A DNA stretch of 64,000 nt. Source: Roseiarcus sp963780825. Its GTDB lineage: Bacteria; Pseudomonadota; Alphaproteobacteria; Rhizobiales; Beijerinckiaceae. Positions within the stretch are counted from its first letter, which is position 1. Every line of letters starts with the position of its first letter. A model generated the notes under the pieces. That model saw only the letters and a program-made list of their open reading frames with translations, was not told where the DNA came from and did no database searches. Positions 38,422-47,730 of the stretch are shown piece by piece. The stretch spans positions 434,001 to 498,000 of the forward strand of contig CAWADL010000014.1 of the NCBI GenBank assembly GCA_963780825.1, read 5' to 3'. Position numbers and translations under genes: made by a program.

Positions 38422-40042
38422 AATGATGCTGCATGACCAGGCGGCCCGCGAAGCTTTGGGCCGCGGCGTCGCGCAACTCGCTAGGGCCGTGCGCGGCACC
38501 CTCGGCCCGCGAGGCATGAACGCGATCATGGATCGCCCGATTGGCACGCCGATCGTTTCGCGCGACGGGGTAAGCATCGCCAGCGAGATCGAACTCGAGG
38601 ACCCGTTCGAGAACATGGGCGCGCAGGTGCTGCGCGAGGTCTCCAAACAAACCAACGAGGTCGCGGGCGACGGAACCACGACCGCGACAGTCTTGGCCGA
38701 CGTGCTCGTGCAAGACGGGCTGCGGCTGCTGGCTGCCGGCGCCAATCCCGTTGAACTGGTCGAAGGTCTGGAGGCGGCGGTCACCGAGACCATTGCGGCG
38801 TTGAAGCGCGCGGCGACTTCCGTGGACGGCGCGGGCGGATTGCGCGCGGTGGCGAGCATCGCGGCCAACGACGCTACGCTCGGCGCGATGGTTGCCGAAG
38901 CTTTCGTGCGCGCCGGCAATCATGGCATCGTTGCCGTGGAGTTCGGCGCGACGGTCGAGACGACGCTCGAGGTTGTCGAGGGCATGGCGTTCGAGCGCGG
39001 CTATCTCTCGCATCACATGGTGACCGACGTCGAGCGGATGCAGGTGGTGCTCGACGAGCCGTTTATCCTGATGACCGATCACAAGCTCGTCGCGATGGAG
39101 CAGTTGAGCGGCGTGCTGGCGATGATTGAGAAGAGCGGTCGCCCGTTGCTCATCATTGCGGAGGAGGTAGCGCCTCCGGTTATCATGCAGTTGTTGGCGA
39201 GGCGCGAGAAGTCGAACTTCAAGATCGCGGCGATCCATCCGCCGGAATACGGCCATTGGCGCAAAGCGATGCTGGAAGACATAGCGGTCGCGACCGGCGG
39301 CAAGGTGATTTCCGCCGACCTGGGCGGCAAAGTCGAGCGGGCGGAGCTTTCCGATCTCGGCGGCGCCCGTCAGGTGCGTATCTCTTCGTCAAAAACGCTT
39401 ATCACCGCTGGCCGCGGCGAACCTCGCAAGATTGAGGCGCGCCGCGAGCAGGTGATGCAGCAATTTGCGGCGGCGCCGGAGAATATTGAGCGCGACAAGT
39501 TTCAGGAGCGCATCGCCAAATTGTCGGGCGGCACGGCGATGATCCTGGCGGGCGGCGCGACGCCGGTGGAGCAGAAGCGGCGCACGCAGTTGATTGAGGA
39601 TTCCATCAACGCGACTCGCGCCGCGATCGAGGAGGGCGTTGTGCCCGGCGGCGGCATCGCGATGTTACGAGTGGCGCCGCACCTCGATGAGATGATCGAC
39701 GGCCTTTCGGGCGGCAAGCGGCAAGGGGCTGAACTGTTGCAGCGCGCGCTGAGCCGCCCGCTGTTTTTCATCGCCGCGAACGCCGGCCTCGACGGCGAGG
39801 CGGAGGTCGCGAAAGCCTCGCGCGCCAAGAATGGCCAGGGCCTCGACGCGCGCAACGGCGCGTCGGTGGACATGATCAAGGCGGGCATTATTGATCCCGT
39901 GAAGGTCGCCTATAGCGCGGTTCGTCACGCCGCGTCGGTCGCTGGCCTGATCCTGACCACCCAAACGCTGATTGCGAAGAAGCCCGACGACTACGACCCG
40001 ACGGCGGGCCCCGCGCTGGGCGGCGGAGCGGAACGGCTTTAG
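38414..40042 (+). CDS. prmG: GroEL-like chaperonin dedicated to the monooxygenase (PrmG/MimG type)
   Basis: Divergent GroEL of 542 residues. The ATP site is conserved: D51-G-V, G85-D86-G-T-T-T and V-P-G-G-G near residue 412, and the D of the catalytic E-D-S-I-N-A-T-R segment. It lacks the Gly-Met repeat tail of housekeeping GroEL and ends G-G-G-A-E-R-L, and no groES is next to it. In mycobacteria the corresponding MimG is required for soluble active hydroxylase. Start at 38414 (M-A-K-M-M) overlaps the DUF59 gene. Confidence 0.93.
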   Translation: MAKMMLHDQAAREALGRGVAQLARAVRGTLGPRGMNAIMDRPIGTPIVSRDGVSIASEIELEDPFENMGAQVLREVSKQTNEVAGDGTTTATVLADVLVQDGLRLLAAGANPVELVEGLEAAVTETIAALKRAATSVDGAGGLRAVASIAANDATLGAMVAEAFVRAGNHGIVAVEFGATVETTLEVVEGMAFERGYLSHHMVTDVERMQVVLDEPFILMTDHKLVAMEQLSGVLAMIEKSGRPLLIIAEEVAPPVIMQLLARREKSNFKIAAIHPPEYGHWRKAMLEDIAVATGGKVISADLGGKVERAELSDLGGARQVRISSSKTLITAGRGEPRKIEARREQVMQQFAAAPENIERDKFQERIAKLSGGTAMILAGGATPVEQKRRTQLIEDSINATRAAIEEGVVPGGGIAMLRVAPHLDEMIDGLSGGKRQGAELLQRALSRPLFFIAANAGLDGEAEVAKASRAKNGQGLDARNGASVDMIKAGIIDPVKVAYSAVRHAASVAGLILTTQTLIAKKPDDYDPTAGPALGGGAERL

Positions 40043-40057
40043 CAGGCGGATCGAGCC

Positions 40058-40531
40058 ATGGTTGAGATCATTTCCAAATCCAACGGACCGCGGCGGGAAG
40101 ACGCCGCGGCCAGACATTTCATTCGAGAGAACGCGGGGACGATCAATAAGATCGCTCAGCAACTCAGCGGTGGTCGAATTCGTGCGCGGCCCAACTCCGA
40201 AACGAATCCCCCGCCCATGCCGCTCAAGCGTGGGCCGGCAGCGCCGATCCGCGACGCGGAAAAGAAGCCGTACGTGAAGGTCAGCCTCAACGGACGTGTG
40301 ATTGCTGTCGATTTCAACAACGGGCGGCAGCTTCATCATTTCGGCGAAGTTCGTGGTCAAGGGGCGACCCGGCGGTTCCTACTCGCAACGCGTGAGAACC
40401 GCTTTTTCACGCCGTTGGATGACGATCTCCTCGCTCTCCTGCGGGATCTCGACGGCGCGGCGACGCCCGACGATGCGGCGGAGGAGCGTTTGGTTCAGGA
40501 AATCGGCGCTCGGCTGGGCTACTCGGCCTAG
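40058..40531 (+). CDS. Uncharacterised 157-residue protein at the 3' end of the prm operon
   Basis: Starts 15 bases after the groEL-like stop. The N-terminal half is basic and proline-rich (K-S-N-G-P-R-R-E-D-A-A-A-R-H-F-I, then R-A-R-P-N-S-E-T-N-P-P-P-M-P). The C-terminal half looks folded: Y-V-K-V-S-L-N-G-R-V-I-A-V-D-F-N-N-G-R, then F-F-T-P-L-D-D-D-L-L-A-L-L-R-D-L. No known motif, signal peptide or membrane segment. Position suggests an accessory role in monooxygenase assembly or regulation; that is context only. The frame is intact. Confidence 0.7.
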   Translation: MVEIISKSNGPRREDAAARHFIRENAGTINKIAQQLSGGRIRARPNSETNPPPMPLKRGPAAPIRDAEKKPYVKVSLNGRVIAVDFNNGRQLHHFGEVRGQGATRRFLLATRENRFFTPLDDDLLALLRDLDGAATPDDAAEERLVQEIGARLGYSA

Positions 40532-40599
40532 ACACATATTTTGTGCAAGCGGCCAATCGTGGCGGCGTCCGCATGAGGGCGCGTAGGACTTTCGCCGCG

Positions 40600-41391
40600 T
40601 CATTGCCCCTTGAACTTTGGTTTGCGTCCTTCCCTGAAGGCCGAGACCGCCTCCTGATGGTCGGCGGAGGCGTTGGATTGTTCCTCGAAGGCTAGGCAGG
40701 CCTCCATGATTGAGGCGGCAAGTTGCTTGAGCCCCACGTTGACGGAGGCTTTCGTAGTCCGAATGGCAAAAAGGGCTCCGCCAGCGAGCCGGTCGGCGAA
40801 GGCGTCGACGCGGGCGTCAAGCTCGGAAGCGGGGACGGCATGATTGATGAGGCCCATTTGCGCCGCCTCGGGCGCTGGGATCAGGTCGCCGGTCATCAGA
40901 TATTCTTTCGCGCGGGCATAACCAATCAGTTGCGGCCAGATCACCGCCCCGCCGTCGCCGGCCGTGAAGCCGACGAGGACATGAGGGTCGCCGATCTTGG
41001 CGTGATCGGCCGCGAAAATGACGTCGCAAAAAAGCGCCAGAGTGGCGCCCAGCCCCGTCGCATGGCCGTTGAGCTTGGCGATGATCGGCTTTTCGCAATC
41101 CAGCAGAGAAAAGATGATGCGCTTGGCTTCCCGGGCGGTCTGGCCGAACCCGTGGTCGATCATCTCCTGCATCCAGAGGATGTCGCCGCCCGCGGAAAAG
41201 GCGCGACCCTCTCCGGTGAGGACGACGATGTCTGAATCGGGATCGTCCGCCGCATCCTCGAACACCGTGGCAAGTTCGCCGTGCATGACTTTGTCAACGG
41301 CGTTGAGCTTGTCGGGCCGGTTGAGCGTCAAAGTGAGCACGCGGCCGCGGCGATCGGCGCGGATCGTCTGGTATTTTGCGAAATCGGGCAT
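40600..41391 (-). CDS. Enoyl-CoA hydratase/isomerase family protein
   Basis: Crotonase-fold protein of 263 residues in an intact frame. The oxyanion-hole segments G-R-A-F-S-A-G-G-D near residue 65 and G-H-A-T-G-L-G-A near residue 109 are present. The usual catalytic glutamates are not obvious at their standard places (G-D-P-H-V-L-V-G-F replaces the typical P-E region), so hydratase activity is uncertain. It is the last gene of a minus-strand pair with the esterase upstream, separated by 15 bases. Confidence 0.9.
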   Translation of the reverse strand: MPDFAKYQTIRADRRGRVLTLTLNRPDKLNAVDKVMHGELATVFEDAADDPDSDIVVLTGEGRAFSAGGDILWMQEMIDHGFGQTAREAKRIIFSLLDCEKPIIAKLNGHATGLGATLALFCDVIFAADHAKIGDPHVLVGFTAGDGGAVIWPQLIGYARAKEYLMTGDLIPAPEAAQMGLINHAVPASELDARVDAFADRLAGGALFAIRTTKASVNVGLKQLAASIMEACLAFEEQSNASADHQEAVSAFREGRKPKFKGQ

Positions 41392-41406
41392 GCGGGCTCC
41401 TAAGGG

Positions 41407-42330
41407 CTAGTCGCTCAAGGCGGCTCTGAGATCGCCCCCAAGATCAGCGAGGCAAGCCGTCGCGACGGGCGTGATCTGCGGAAACAGCACAAAGCCGTGA
41501 ATCATTCCGGCATAGCGGCGCTGGCGTGTGGCGACGCCGTCAGCCATCAGCCGGTTGGCGAACCCCGCGCCTTCGTCACGCAAAATATCGCATTCCGCCG
41601 TGACCACGGTCGTCGGCGGGAGCAACTTGAGATCGGCCGCGAGCGGCGCGAACAGAGGGTCGACCGTTCGGTCGTCGCTGCCGAGATAGCATCGCCAGAA
41701 CCAACGCATCACGTCCTGCGTCAGGATGTGCCCGGTGGCGAATTCGCGCTGCGAGGCGCTATCGCAAGCCGGGTCCAGCGCGGGGTAGATCAGGGCGAGA
41801 TAGCGCAGACTGAGACCGGCGTCGCGCGCGCGGAGCGCTGCCGCGATGGCGATATTGCCACCCGCGCTGTCGCCGCCGATCGCCAGCCGCGTTGCGTCCA
41901 GGCCGAGCGCCGGCGCCGCCTCGAAGATCCACCGCAGCGCGGCGAAGGCGTCGTCCGTCGAGCCAGGGAACGGCGTTTCGGGCGCGAGGCGATAGTCGAC
42001 TGAGAGCACGGCGCAGCCGGCCTGTAGCGCCAGCTCGCGGCACATCGTGTCATGGGTGTCGAGGCTGCCCCAAACCCAGCCTCCGCCGTGGAGGAACACG
42101 AGGACCGGAAGGTTCTCCTGTGCGGAAGGGCGGTACAGCCTGACCGACAGGAAACGGTCGCCGACGGGGATCGCGAGGTCCGCCACCGCGTGCAGAGGGC
42201 GCGCGACCGCTCCGAGCACGGCGGCGTTGGCGGCGCGGCGGACCTTCTCCATCGGGACATGCGGCGGCGGGATGCGCGCTTCATTGCGCGGCTCGGCCAG
42301 CAGGGCCGCGAAACACGGATCGACCGGCAT
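41407..42330 (-). CDS. Alpha/beta-hydrolase esterase of the hormone-sensitive-lipase type
   Basis: 307 residues. The oxyanion motif H-G-G-G-W-V-W-G and the nucleophile elbow G-D-S-A-G-G-N are clear; the acid/histidine end is seen as I-H-G-F near the C terminus. A GAGGAGG box precedes the ATG at 42330. It is divergent from the acyl-CoA ligase operon and shares its promoter region with two palindromes. Because a Baeyer-Villiger monooxygenase lies in that operon, cleavage of an ester or lactone produced by it is an attractive role, but not shown. Confidence 0.9.
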   Translation of the reverse strand: MPVDPCFAALLAEPRNEARIPPPHVPMEKVRRAANAAVLGAVARPLHAVADLAIPVGDRFLSVRLYRPSAQENLPVLVFLHGGGWVWGSLDTHDTMCRELALQAGCAVLSVDYRLAPETPFPGSTDDAFAALRWIFEAAPALGLDATRLAIGGDSAGGNIAIAAALRARDAGLSLRYLALIYPALDPACDSASQREFATGHILTQDVMRWFWRCYLGSDDRTVDPLFAPLAADLKLLPPTTVVTAECDILRDEGAGFANRLMADGVATRQRRYAGMIHGFVLFPQITPVATACLADLGGDLRAALSD

Positions 42331-42341
42331 TTCCTCCTCAT

Positions 42342-42357
42342 CGAACTTGAAAGTTCG
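42342..42357. promoter_or_regulatory. Palindrome 1 in the esterase/acyl-CoA ligase divergent promoter region
   Basis: CGAACTT-GA-AAGTTCG, perfect 7-bp arms, between two divergent genes and four bases from a second palindrome. A candidate operator, for instance for the TetR-family regulator at 45274. Confidence 0.55.
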
Positions 42358-42360
42358 TAA

Positions 42361-42374
42361 ACTTACGTGTAAGT
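42361..42374. promoter_or_regulatory. Palindrome 2 in the divergent promoter region
   Basis: ACTTAC-GT-GTAAGT, perfect 6-bp arms around a central GT. A palindrome of the same build (CTACTC-GT-GAGTAG) occurs at 45998-46011 just before the Baeyer-Villiger monooxygenase gene. Both share the core CGTG, suggesting one regulator. Confidence 0.55.
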
Positions 42375-42441
42375 AGCTTTTTATGGCCAGGCGTAACGTA
42401 GCCGGTGTCGCTTGGCCTGTAAAGCGGGAGGATGGCTCGAA

Positions 42442-44150
42442 ATGCCTGCGACGGTCGCGCAGCGGCGTGAGGCGCTCAATCGGCGATTTCCTGTCTGGAC
42501 CGCGCGCACCCTCGACCAAATGTTGGATCAGGCGGCCATCGAATTCGCGGCGCGCGAATATGTCGTGACCGACACGCATGCCTATACCTATCAGGACATC
42601 AAACTGTGGTCCGAGCGGATCGCTGGCGGCCTCATCGAGGCGGGCGTTCGCCGGGGCGATCATGTCGCGATCGTGCTCGCCAATTTCCCGGAATTCGTCG
42701 CGATCAAATACGCCATCGCCCGCGTCGGCGCGACCTGCATTCCCATCAATTTCCTCAATCGCCGCGACGAACTCGGCTATGTGCTGCGCCAGTCCGACGC
42801 CGCGTTGCTGATCACGATGGACCGCTTTCGCGGTCTCGACTATCTGAAGGCGCTCGACGAACTCGCGCCCGGTTGGGAGCGCGACGGCGGCGGCGAGGCG
42901 TTTCCGCGCCTGAAGCGAGTCGTCGTGTTTCCGGCCTCCGGCGAGACCGGTTCGCGCCGGCGCCACTGTCGTTTGCCGGAGCTCAGCGCGCCGCAAGCAA
43001 AGCTTCGCCGGCCTTGCCGATCCCGATCCGCAATCCGTCTGCGACATCATCTACACGTCCGGGCACGACGGGCTCGCCCAAGGGGGTGATGCTGACCCAT
43101 GACATGCTGCTGCGCGCGGCGTTCGGCAGCGTCTATTCGCGCGCCTTCGACGACGCGCTGGCGCATCGTGTTCTCGCTGCCGATGTATCACGTCTATGGC
43201 TACGTCGAGGGCATGCTGACCGTGCCTTTCGTCGGCGGCGCGATCATCCCGCAACTTCAGTTCGATCCCGCCGCGACGCTGACGGCGATCGAGCGCACCG
43301 CGCGGACGACGTCCTGCTGGTGCCGACGATGACGCTGGTCGTGCTCGACGAATTGCGCGCGCGCGACTACGAATTGCCGACGCTGCGCGCGGTCATCTCC
43401 TCCGGCCAACGCTCGCCGGCCGGCATCTGGAAGGACATCTTCGAACTGATGCATCCGGCCGAAGTGACGACCGGCTACGGCATGACCGAGGTGACCGCGA
43501 CGACGACGCTGACGCGGCCCGACGATCCGTTCGAGCGCCTGCTGACGACCAATGGGCGCATGCGCGACGTCGGGCCCTGCCGGCGATCCCGCGCTCGGCG
43601 GCAAGCTCGTCGACTACAAGGTCGATCGATCCCGACAGCGGGCGGACGCTTGCGCCCGGCGAGGTCGGCGAACTGATGGCGAAGGGGCCCGGCGTCACGC
43701 GCGGCTATTACAACAAGCCGGAAGCGACCGCGGAGGCCTTCGACGCCGAGGGCTGGTTGCATACCGGCGATCTCGGCCGATTCGACGCCGACGGCTATCT
43801 GACGCTGGTTGGCCGCCGCAAGGAATCCTACCGCTGCGGCGGCGAGCAGGTGATGCCGACGGAAGTCGAGGACGTGCTGACGAGCCATCCGGCGGTGCTG
43901 CAGGCCCATGTCGTGCCGGCGCCGGACCGGCGGATGGGCGAGGTCGGCGCGGCCTTCGTGGTGCTGCGAGCCGAGCCGCAGGCGACGCCGGAGGAGTTGA
44001 TCCAGCTCTGCGCCGAGCGCCTGGCGCGGTTCAAGACGCCCAAATATGTGCTGCCGATTCGCGGCGAGGATCTGCCGACCACGCCCTCCGGCCGCGCGCG
44101 CAAGTTTCTGCTGACGCCAGCGCGCGATCGAACTGCTGGGACTCTCGTGA
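42442..44150 (+). CDS. Acyl-CoA ligase 1 (several frameshifts)
   Basis: AMP-forming fatty-acid or aromatic-acid CoA ligase of about 565 residues. Visible parts are H-A-Y-T-Y-Q-D-I-K-L-W-S near the N terminus, the P-loop region near 43040-43090 (I-Y-T-S-G-[T]-T-G-S-P-K-G-V, in broken frames), G-Y-G-M-T-E-V-T-A near 43477, Y-Y-N-K-P-E-A-T, G-W-L-H-T-G-D-L-G and the C-terminal lysine region. The last frame ends E-L-L-G-L-S at 44150. At least five shifts occur from about 42950 on. The start at 42442 follows GGGAGG; an in-frame ATG at 42412 is possible. First gene of a long catabolic operon. Confidence 0.85.
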
Positions 44151-44185
44151 AGGCGGCGGAAGCCGCGACTGGACAGGAAGCAGCC

Positions 44186-44641
44186 ATGCCGAACGCGACT
44201 GACACAGAGCGCCAGCGCGCTCCGCATCACGCGCGAAACGCCGGTCGGATTCGAGCTGATCGGCGTGAAGAAGAAGGCGGCGATCCAGTTGATGGGTTCG
44301 CGCCTGTGGGGCCGCTTCAACCCCAACCATTGGGATCCCGTCTACGCCGCCGAAACGGGCCTCAAGGCGCCGATCCAGACCGGGCGAAATGTCCTCGGCC
44401 TATCTCGCGGAGATGTGCGTCAACTATTTCGGCGCCGACTTCTTCCGCGGCGCGCGCATCCAATGCAAATACGTCGCCTCGACCTTCGCCAACGAGATCA
44501 TCACGACCCACGGCGTCGTCCGCGAGAAGACGCCGAAAGGTCGAGGGCTTTCGCTTCAAGGTCGAAATCTGGGCCGACAACGAGGAGGGCGAACGCAAGA
44601 CCGTCGGCTTCGTCGAAGTCGACGTCGGCGTGCGACAGTGA
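44186..44641 (+). CDS. MaoC-like hot-dog protein 1 (three inserted bases)
   Basis: About 150 residues: M-P-N-A-T-D-T-E-R-Q, then I-T-R-E-T-P-V-G-F-E, R-F-N-P-N-H-W-D-P, Q-T-G-E-M-S-S-A-Y-L-A-E-M and a strand-rich C-terminal half. The layout fits a single hot-dog domain of the MaoC/acyl dehydratase group. Single extra bases near 44216, 44393 and 44537 restore one frame, and the span is a multiple of three as three insertions predict. Probably pairs with the next hot-dog protein to hydrate or dehydrate an acyl-CoA. Confidence 0.7.
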   Translation: MPNATDTERQRAPHHARNAGRIRADRREEEGGDPVDGFAPVGPLQPQPLGSRLRRRNGPQGADPDRAKCPRPISRRCASTISAPTSSAARASNANTSPRPSPTRSSRPTASSARRRRKVEGFRFKVEIWADNEEGERKTVGFVEVDVGVRQ

Positions 44642-44665
44642 CGCAGCGCGACAAAGGAGACGACC

Positions 44666-45200
44666 GTGAGCCGCGAACCCCGCACCGACGATCTGCGGCC
44701 GATGACTTCGGTGCAGATCCAACAGACCCGCGACTTCGTCGAGAGCCTGCAAGAGAAATGCGAGACCTACTGGGACATGGTCGAGATCGGCGACCAGCTT
44801 TCGCGCGAACTGGAGATCACGCCGGAACTGGTGATCCTCTACGCCGACGCCGTCGAGGACTACAATTCCTGGTACGAGGGCTGGCGCATGAACACCTGGC
44901 GCATCGAGGGCGAGTCCCCGTTCGGCCCGGCGATCGTTCCGCCGCTGCTGGTCTCGCACTTCGTGCTGTCCGTGCAGTTCGATCACACGAAGCCGTTCGC
45001 GATCGGGTCGATCCACACGTTCCACGATTCGGAGATTCTCGAGCCGATCCCCGTCGGCGCGAAGGTGCGCATCACCGCAAAGGCGATCGACAAGTTCGTC
45101 AAGCGCGAGCGCCGCTACGTGCGGCACGAGGTGACCGTCGAGGATGCGGCGGACGGTGCGATTGTATTTCCGCGAGGTTCGCGACATCCTTTCCCGCTAA
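44666..45200 (+). CDS. MaoC-like hot-dog protein 2 (one inserted base)
   Basis: A GTG at 44666 behind AAAGGAGA begins M-S-R-E-P-R-T-D-D-L. The region I-L-Y-A-D-A-V-E-D-Y-N-S-W-Y, P-P-L-L-V-S-H-F and P-I-P-V-G-A-K-V-R-I-T-A is typical of MaoC-family N-terminal or hydratase halves. An extra C near 45170 is followed by F-R-E-V-R-D-I-L-S-R and a TAA at 45198; the span is 3n+1. Two adjacent hot-dog genes recall heterodimeric enoyl-CoA hydratases of steroid and mycolate metabolism. Confidence 0.75.
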
Positions 45201-45273
45201 CTCGCAGTGCCGACTGGAAGCGCAAGCTCGGCGCGATGTTAGATGCTCCCGAGCGGCAAATTGGGGCTGCGAA

Positions 45274-46007
45274 TGGCGAAGCGATCGGCGGCGACTCTGA
45301 AGATCCGCGACGAGGTCGCGGCGCTGAAGCGCGAGCGCACCCTCGGCGCGGCTGTCGATCTGTTCTACGAGAAGGGCTACGACAACACGACGCTCGACGA
45401 GGTCGCCGAGCGCCTCGGGATGACCAAGCCTTTCATCTACGCCAATTTCGGCTCCAAGACCAGCTCTGCTCGCGGAGATCTGCTCGCGCGGCGTGCTCAG
45501 CCGCCGCGGATGCGCTCGACGCGGTGCTCGCCAGGCGGCTGAGCCCGCGCGAAACGCCTGGAAATGTTCGCGCGCGACTACGTGACCGCGGTCCTTGGAA
45601 CGCCAGAAGCACATCGCCGTCTACGTGCGGGAAGAAAAGAACCTCGAACCCGGCAGACGCGCGCCGCATCGGCGAGATGCGGCGCGAGTTTTTCGGCAGG
45701 ATGACGAAGCTGCTCGAGAAGGGCGCGGCGGCCGGCGAGTTCGACGTCGACGACGCCCAGATGGCGGCGCTCGGCATCGGCGGCGCGGTGACCTGGTCGA
45801 CCTTCTGGTATCGGCCCGACGGGCGGCTTTCGCTGGCGGAGATCGCCGAATCCGATGACGAAGCTCATTCTCGGCCTCGCCGGGGCGTCTCGCCCACCGA
45901 GGCGCCGGCGCGGCGCGCCGCAGGCCGCGGCCGCGGCAGCTGGGCGCGGCTGCGCGCGTCGATTCGTTTCGCCGCGCAGACGAAAATCCGTTGCAAGCTA
46001 CTCGTGA
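45274..46007 (+). CDS. TetR-family regulator (six or more inserted bases)
   Basis: Begins M-A-K-R-S-A-A-T-L-K-I-R-D-E-V, with a TetR helix-turn-helix (T-T-L-D-E-V-A-E-R-L-G-M-T-K-P-F-I-Y-A-N-F-G-S-K). The ligand-binding part reads on through corrected frames as A-D-A-L-D-A-V-L-A-R-R-L, Q-K-H-I-A-V-Y-V-R-E-E-K-N-L and G-G-A-V-T-W-S-T-F-W-Y-R-P-D-G-R. I place single extra bases near 45465, 45503, 45557, 45596, 45651 and 45858. The C terminus is uncertain; one corrected frame ends at 46007, inside the palindrome before the next gene. Likely local regulator of acyl-CoA-linked genes. Confidence 0.78.
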
Positions 46008-46011
46008 GTAG
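45998..46011. promoter_or_regulatory. Palindrome upstream of the Baeyer-Villiger monooxygenase gene
   Basis: CTACTC-GT-GAGTAG with perfect 6-bp arms, 81 bases upstream of the ATG at 46092. It shares its build and CGTG core with the palindrome at 42361-42374. Confidence 0.5.
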
Positions 46012-46091
46012 ATTATTGTTCCCGTTAGAATAAAATCAGTCTGACGCGTAGTCCAGCGTGCGGCGGCTCGCGACAAGGGAGGTTCAGCGAC

Positions 46092-47730
46092 ATGGAGCAG
46101 GTCGACGCCCTCATCATCGGAGCCGGGTTCGCCGGATTGCGCGCGCTCTACCGGCTGCGCGGTCTCGGCAAGCGCGTCGTCGTGCTGGAGGCTTCCGACG
46201 GCATCGGCGGCGTCTGGCATCACAACGGCTATCCCGGCGCGCGCTGCGACGTCGAGAGCTTCGATTATTCCTACAGCTTCTCGCCCGAGCTCGAGCAGGA
46301 ATGGCGCTGGAGCGAGCGCTATGCCACGCAGCCCGAGATCCTGCGCTACATCAATCACGTCGCCGACCGGTTCGACCTGCGCAAGGACATTCTGCTGAAC
46401 ACGCGCGATGTCGAACGCGACCTATGACGAGCAGGCCGCGCGCTGGACGGTCGACCGCCGAGGACGGCCGGCAATGGTCGGCGCATTATTTCTGTGCTGT
46501 GCGTCGGCCAGCTCTCCACCACCAAGCGCCCGGCTTATCCCGGGCAGGCGACGTTCCGCGGCGAGATCATCCACAGCGGCCAATGGCCGAAGCACAAGGT
46601 CGACTTCGCCGGCAAGCGCGTCGGCGATCATCGGCACCGGTTCGTCAGGCATGCAGATGACGCCTGTCATCGCCCAGGAGGCCAAGCGCATCTGACCGTT
46701 TTCCAGCGCACCGCCAACTTCAGCGTCCCCGCCGCCAATGCGCCGGTCACCGACGAGGAGGACGCGCGAGGTCAAGGCGAACTATCAGGGCGCGGCGCGA
46801 GCAGGCCTGGAATTCGCCGACCGGCCTCGGCTTCAAGCCGAACCGGCAGTCGGCGCTCGAAGCGCTCGCCCGAGGAGCGCGAGAAGGTCTACGAGGCCGC
46901 CTGGAACCGCTGGGGCTTCGGCTTCGCGCTCGCCTATTACGACATCCTGCTCTCGAAGCCGGCCAACGACACGGCCGCCGAGTTCATCCAACGCAAGATC
47001 GCCGAGCGCTGGTGGACGACCCCGTCACGCGCGAGAAGCTCGTGCCCAAGGGCCATCCTTTCGCGGCGCGCCGTCCTTCGGTCGACAGCGGCTATTTCGA
47101 GGCGTTCAACCGCGACAACGTCGAACTCGCCGACCTCAGGGAATTCCCGATTCTCGAGTTCACGCCCGAGGGCATCCGGACCGCGGAGAAGCTGCACGAA
47201 TTCGACATCGTCATCTTCGCCACCGGCTTCGACGCCTTCACCGGTTCGTCTGTTGAAGCCCGAGATCGTCGGTCGCGCGCGGGCTGACGCTGAGAGAGAA
47301 ATGGTCGGCGGGGCCGATCACCCAGCTTGGCGTCGGCGTCGCCGACTTCCCGAACATGCTGATCGTCGTCGGCCCCGGCAGCCCCTCGCTGCTCAGCAAC
47401 GTGATGGTGTCGATCGAGGAGCAGATCGACTGGCTCGGCGGACCTCGTCCAGAAGATGGAGGCGAGCGGCGTCGATCGAATTCGAAGCGTTGCCGGAAGC
47501 CGAGCGCGCCTGGGTGGAGCACGTCAACGAGCGCGCGCGCGAGACGCTCTATCTGACGACCAATTCCTATTACAACGGCGCCGAGGTCGCGGGCAAGCCG
47601 CGCGTGTTCATGCCCTATTCGGGCGGCGTGCGCGGCTATCGCCGCATCCTCCAGCAATGCGCCGCGCGAGGGCTATTCCGGCTTCGCGCTGCGCGCCGCG
47701 CCGGCACGCCGCCGGAAGGCCAGCGCATGA
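46092..47730 (+). CDS. Baeyer-Villiger-type flavin monooxygenase (many inserted bases)
   Basis: FAD- and NADPH-dependent enzyme converting ketones to esters or lactones, about 540 residues. The FAD motif I-I-G-A-G-F-A-G-L is at the N terminus, followed by G-Y-P-G-A-R-C-D-V-E-S. The Baeyer-Villiger fingerprint is present as F-R-G-E-I-I-H-S-G-Q-W-P (FxGxxxHxxxW), then the NADPH loop I-G-T-G-S-S-G-M-Q. Extra bases occur every 50-200 positions, with motifs continuing after each. The end Y-S-G-F-A-L-R-A-A-P-A-R-R-R-K-A-S-A overlaps the next gene as ATGA. Context with esterase, SDR and acyl-CoA enzymes suggests breakdown of a cyclic or branched ketone; acetone from the neighbouring propane pathway is an alternative. 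Confidence 0.88.
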
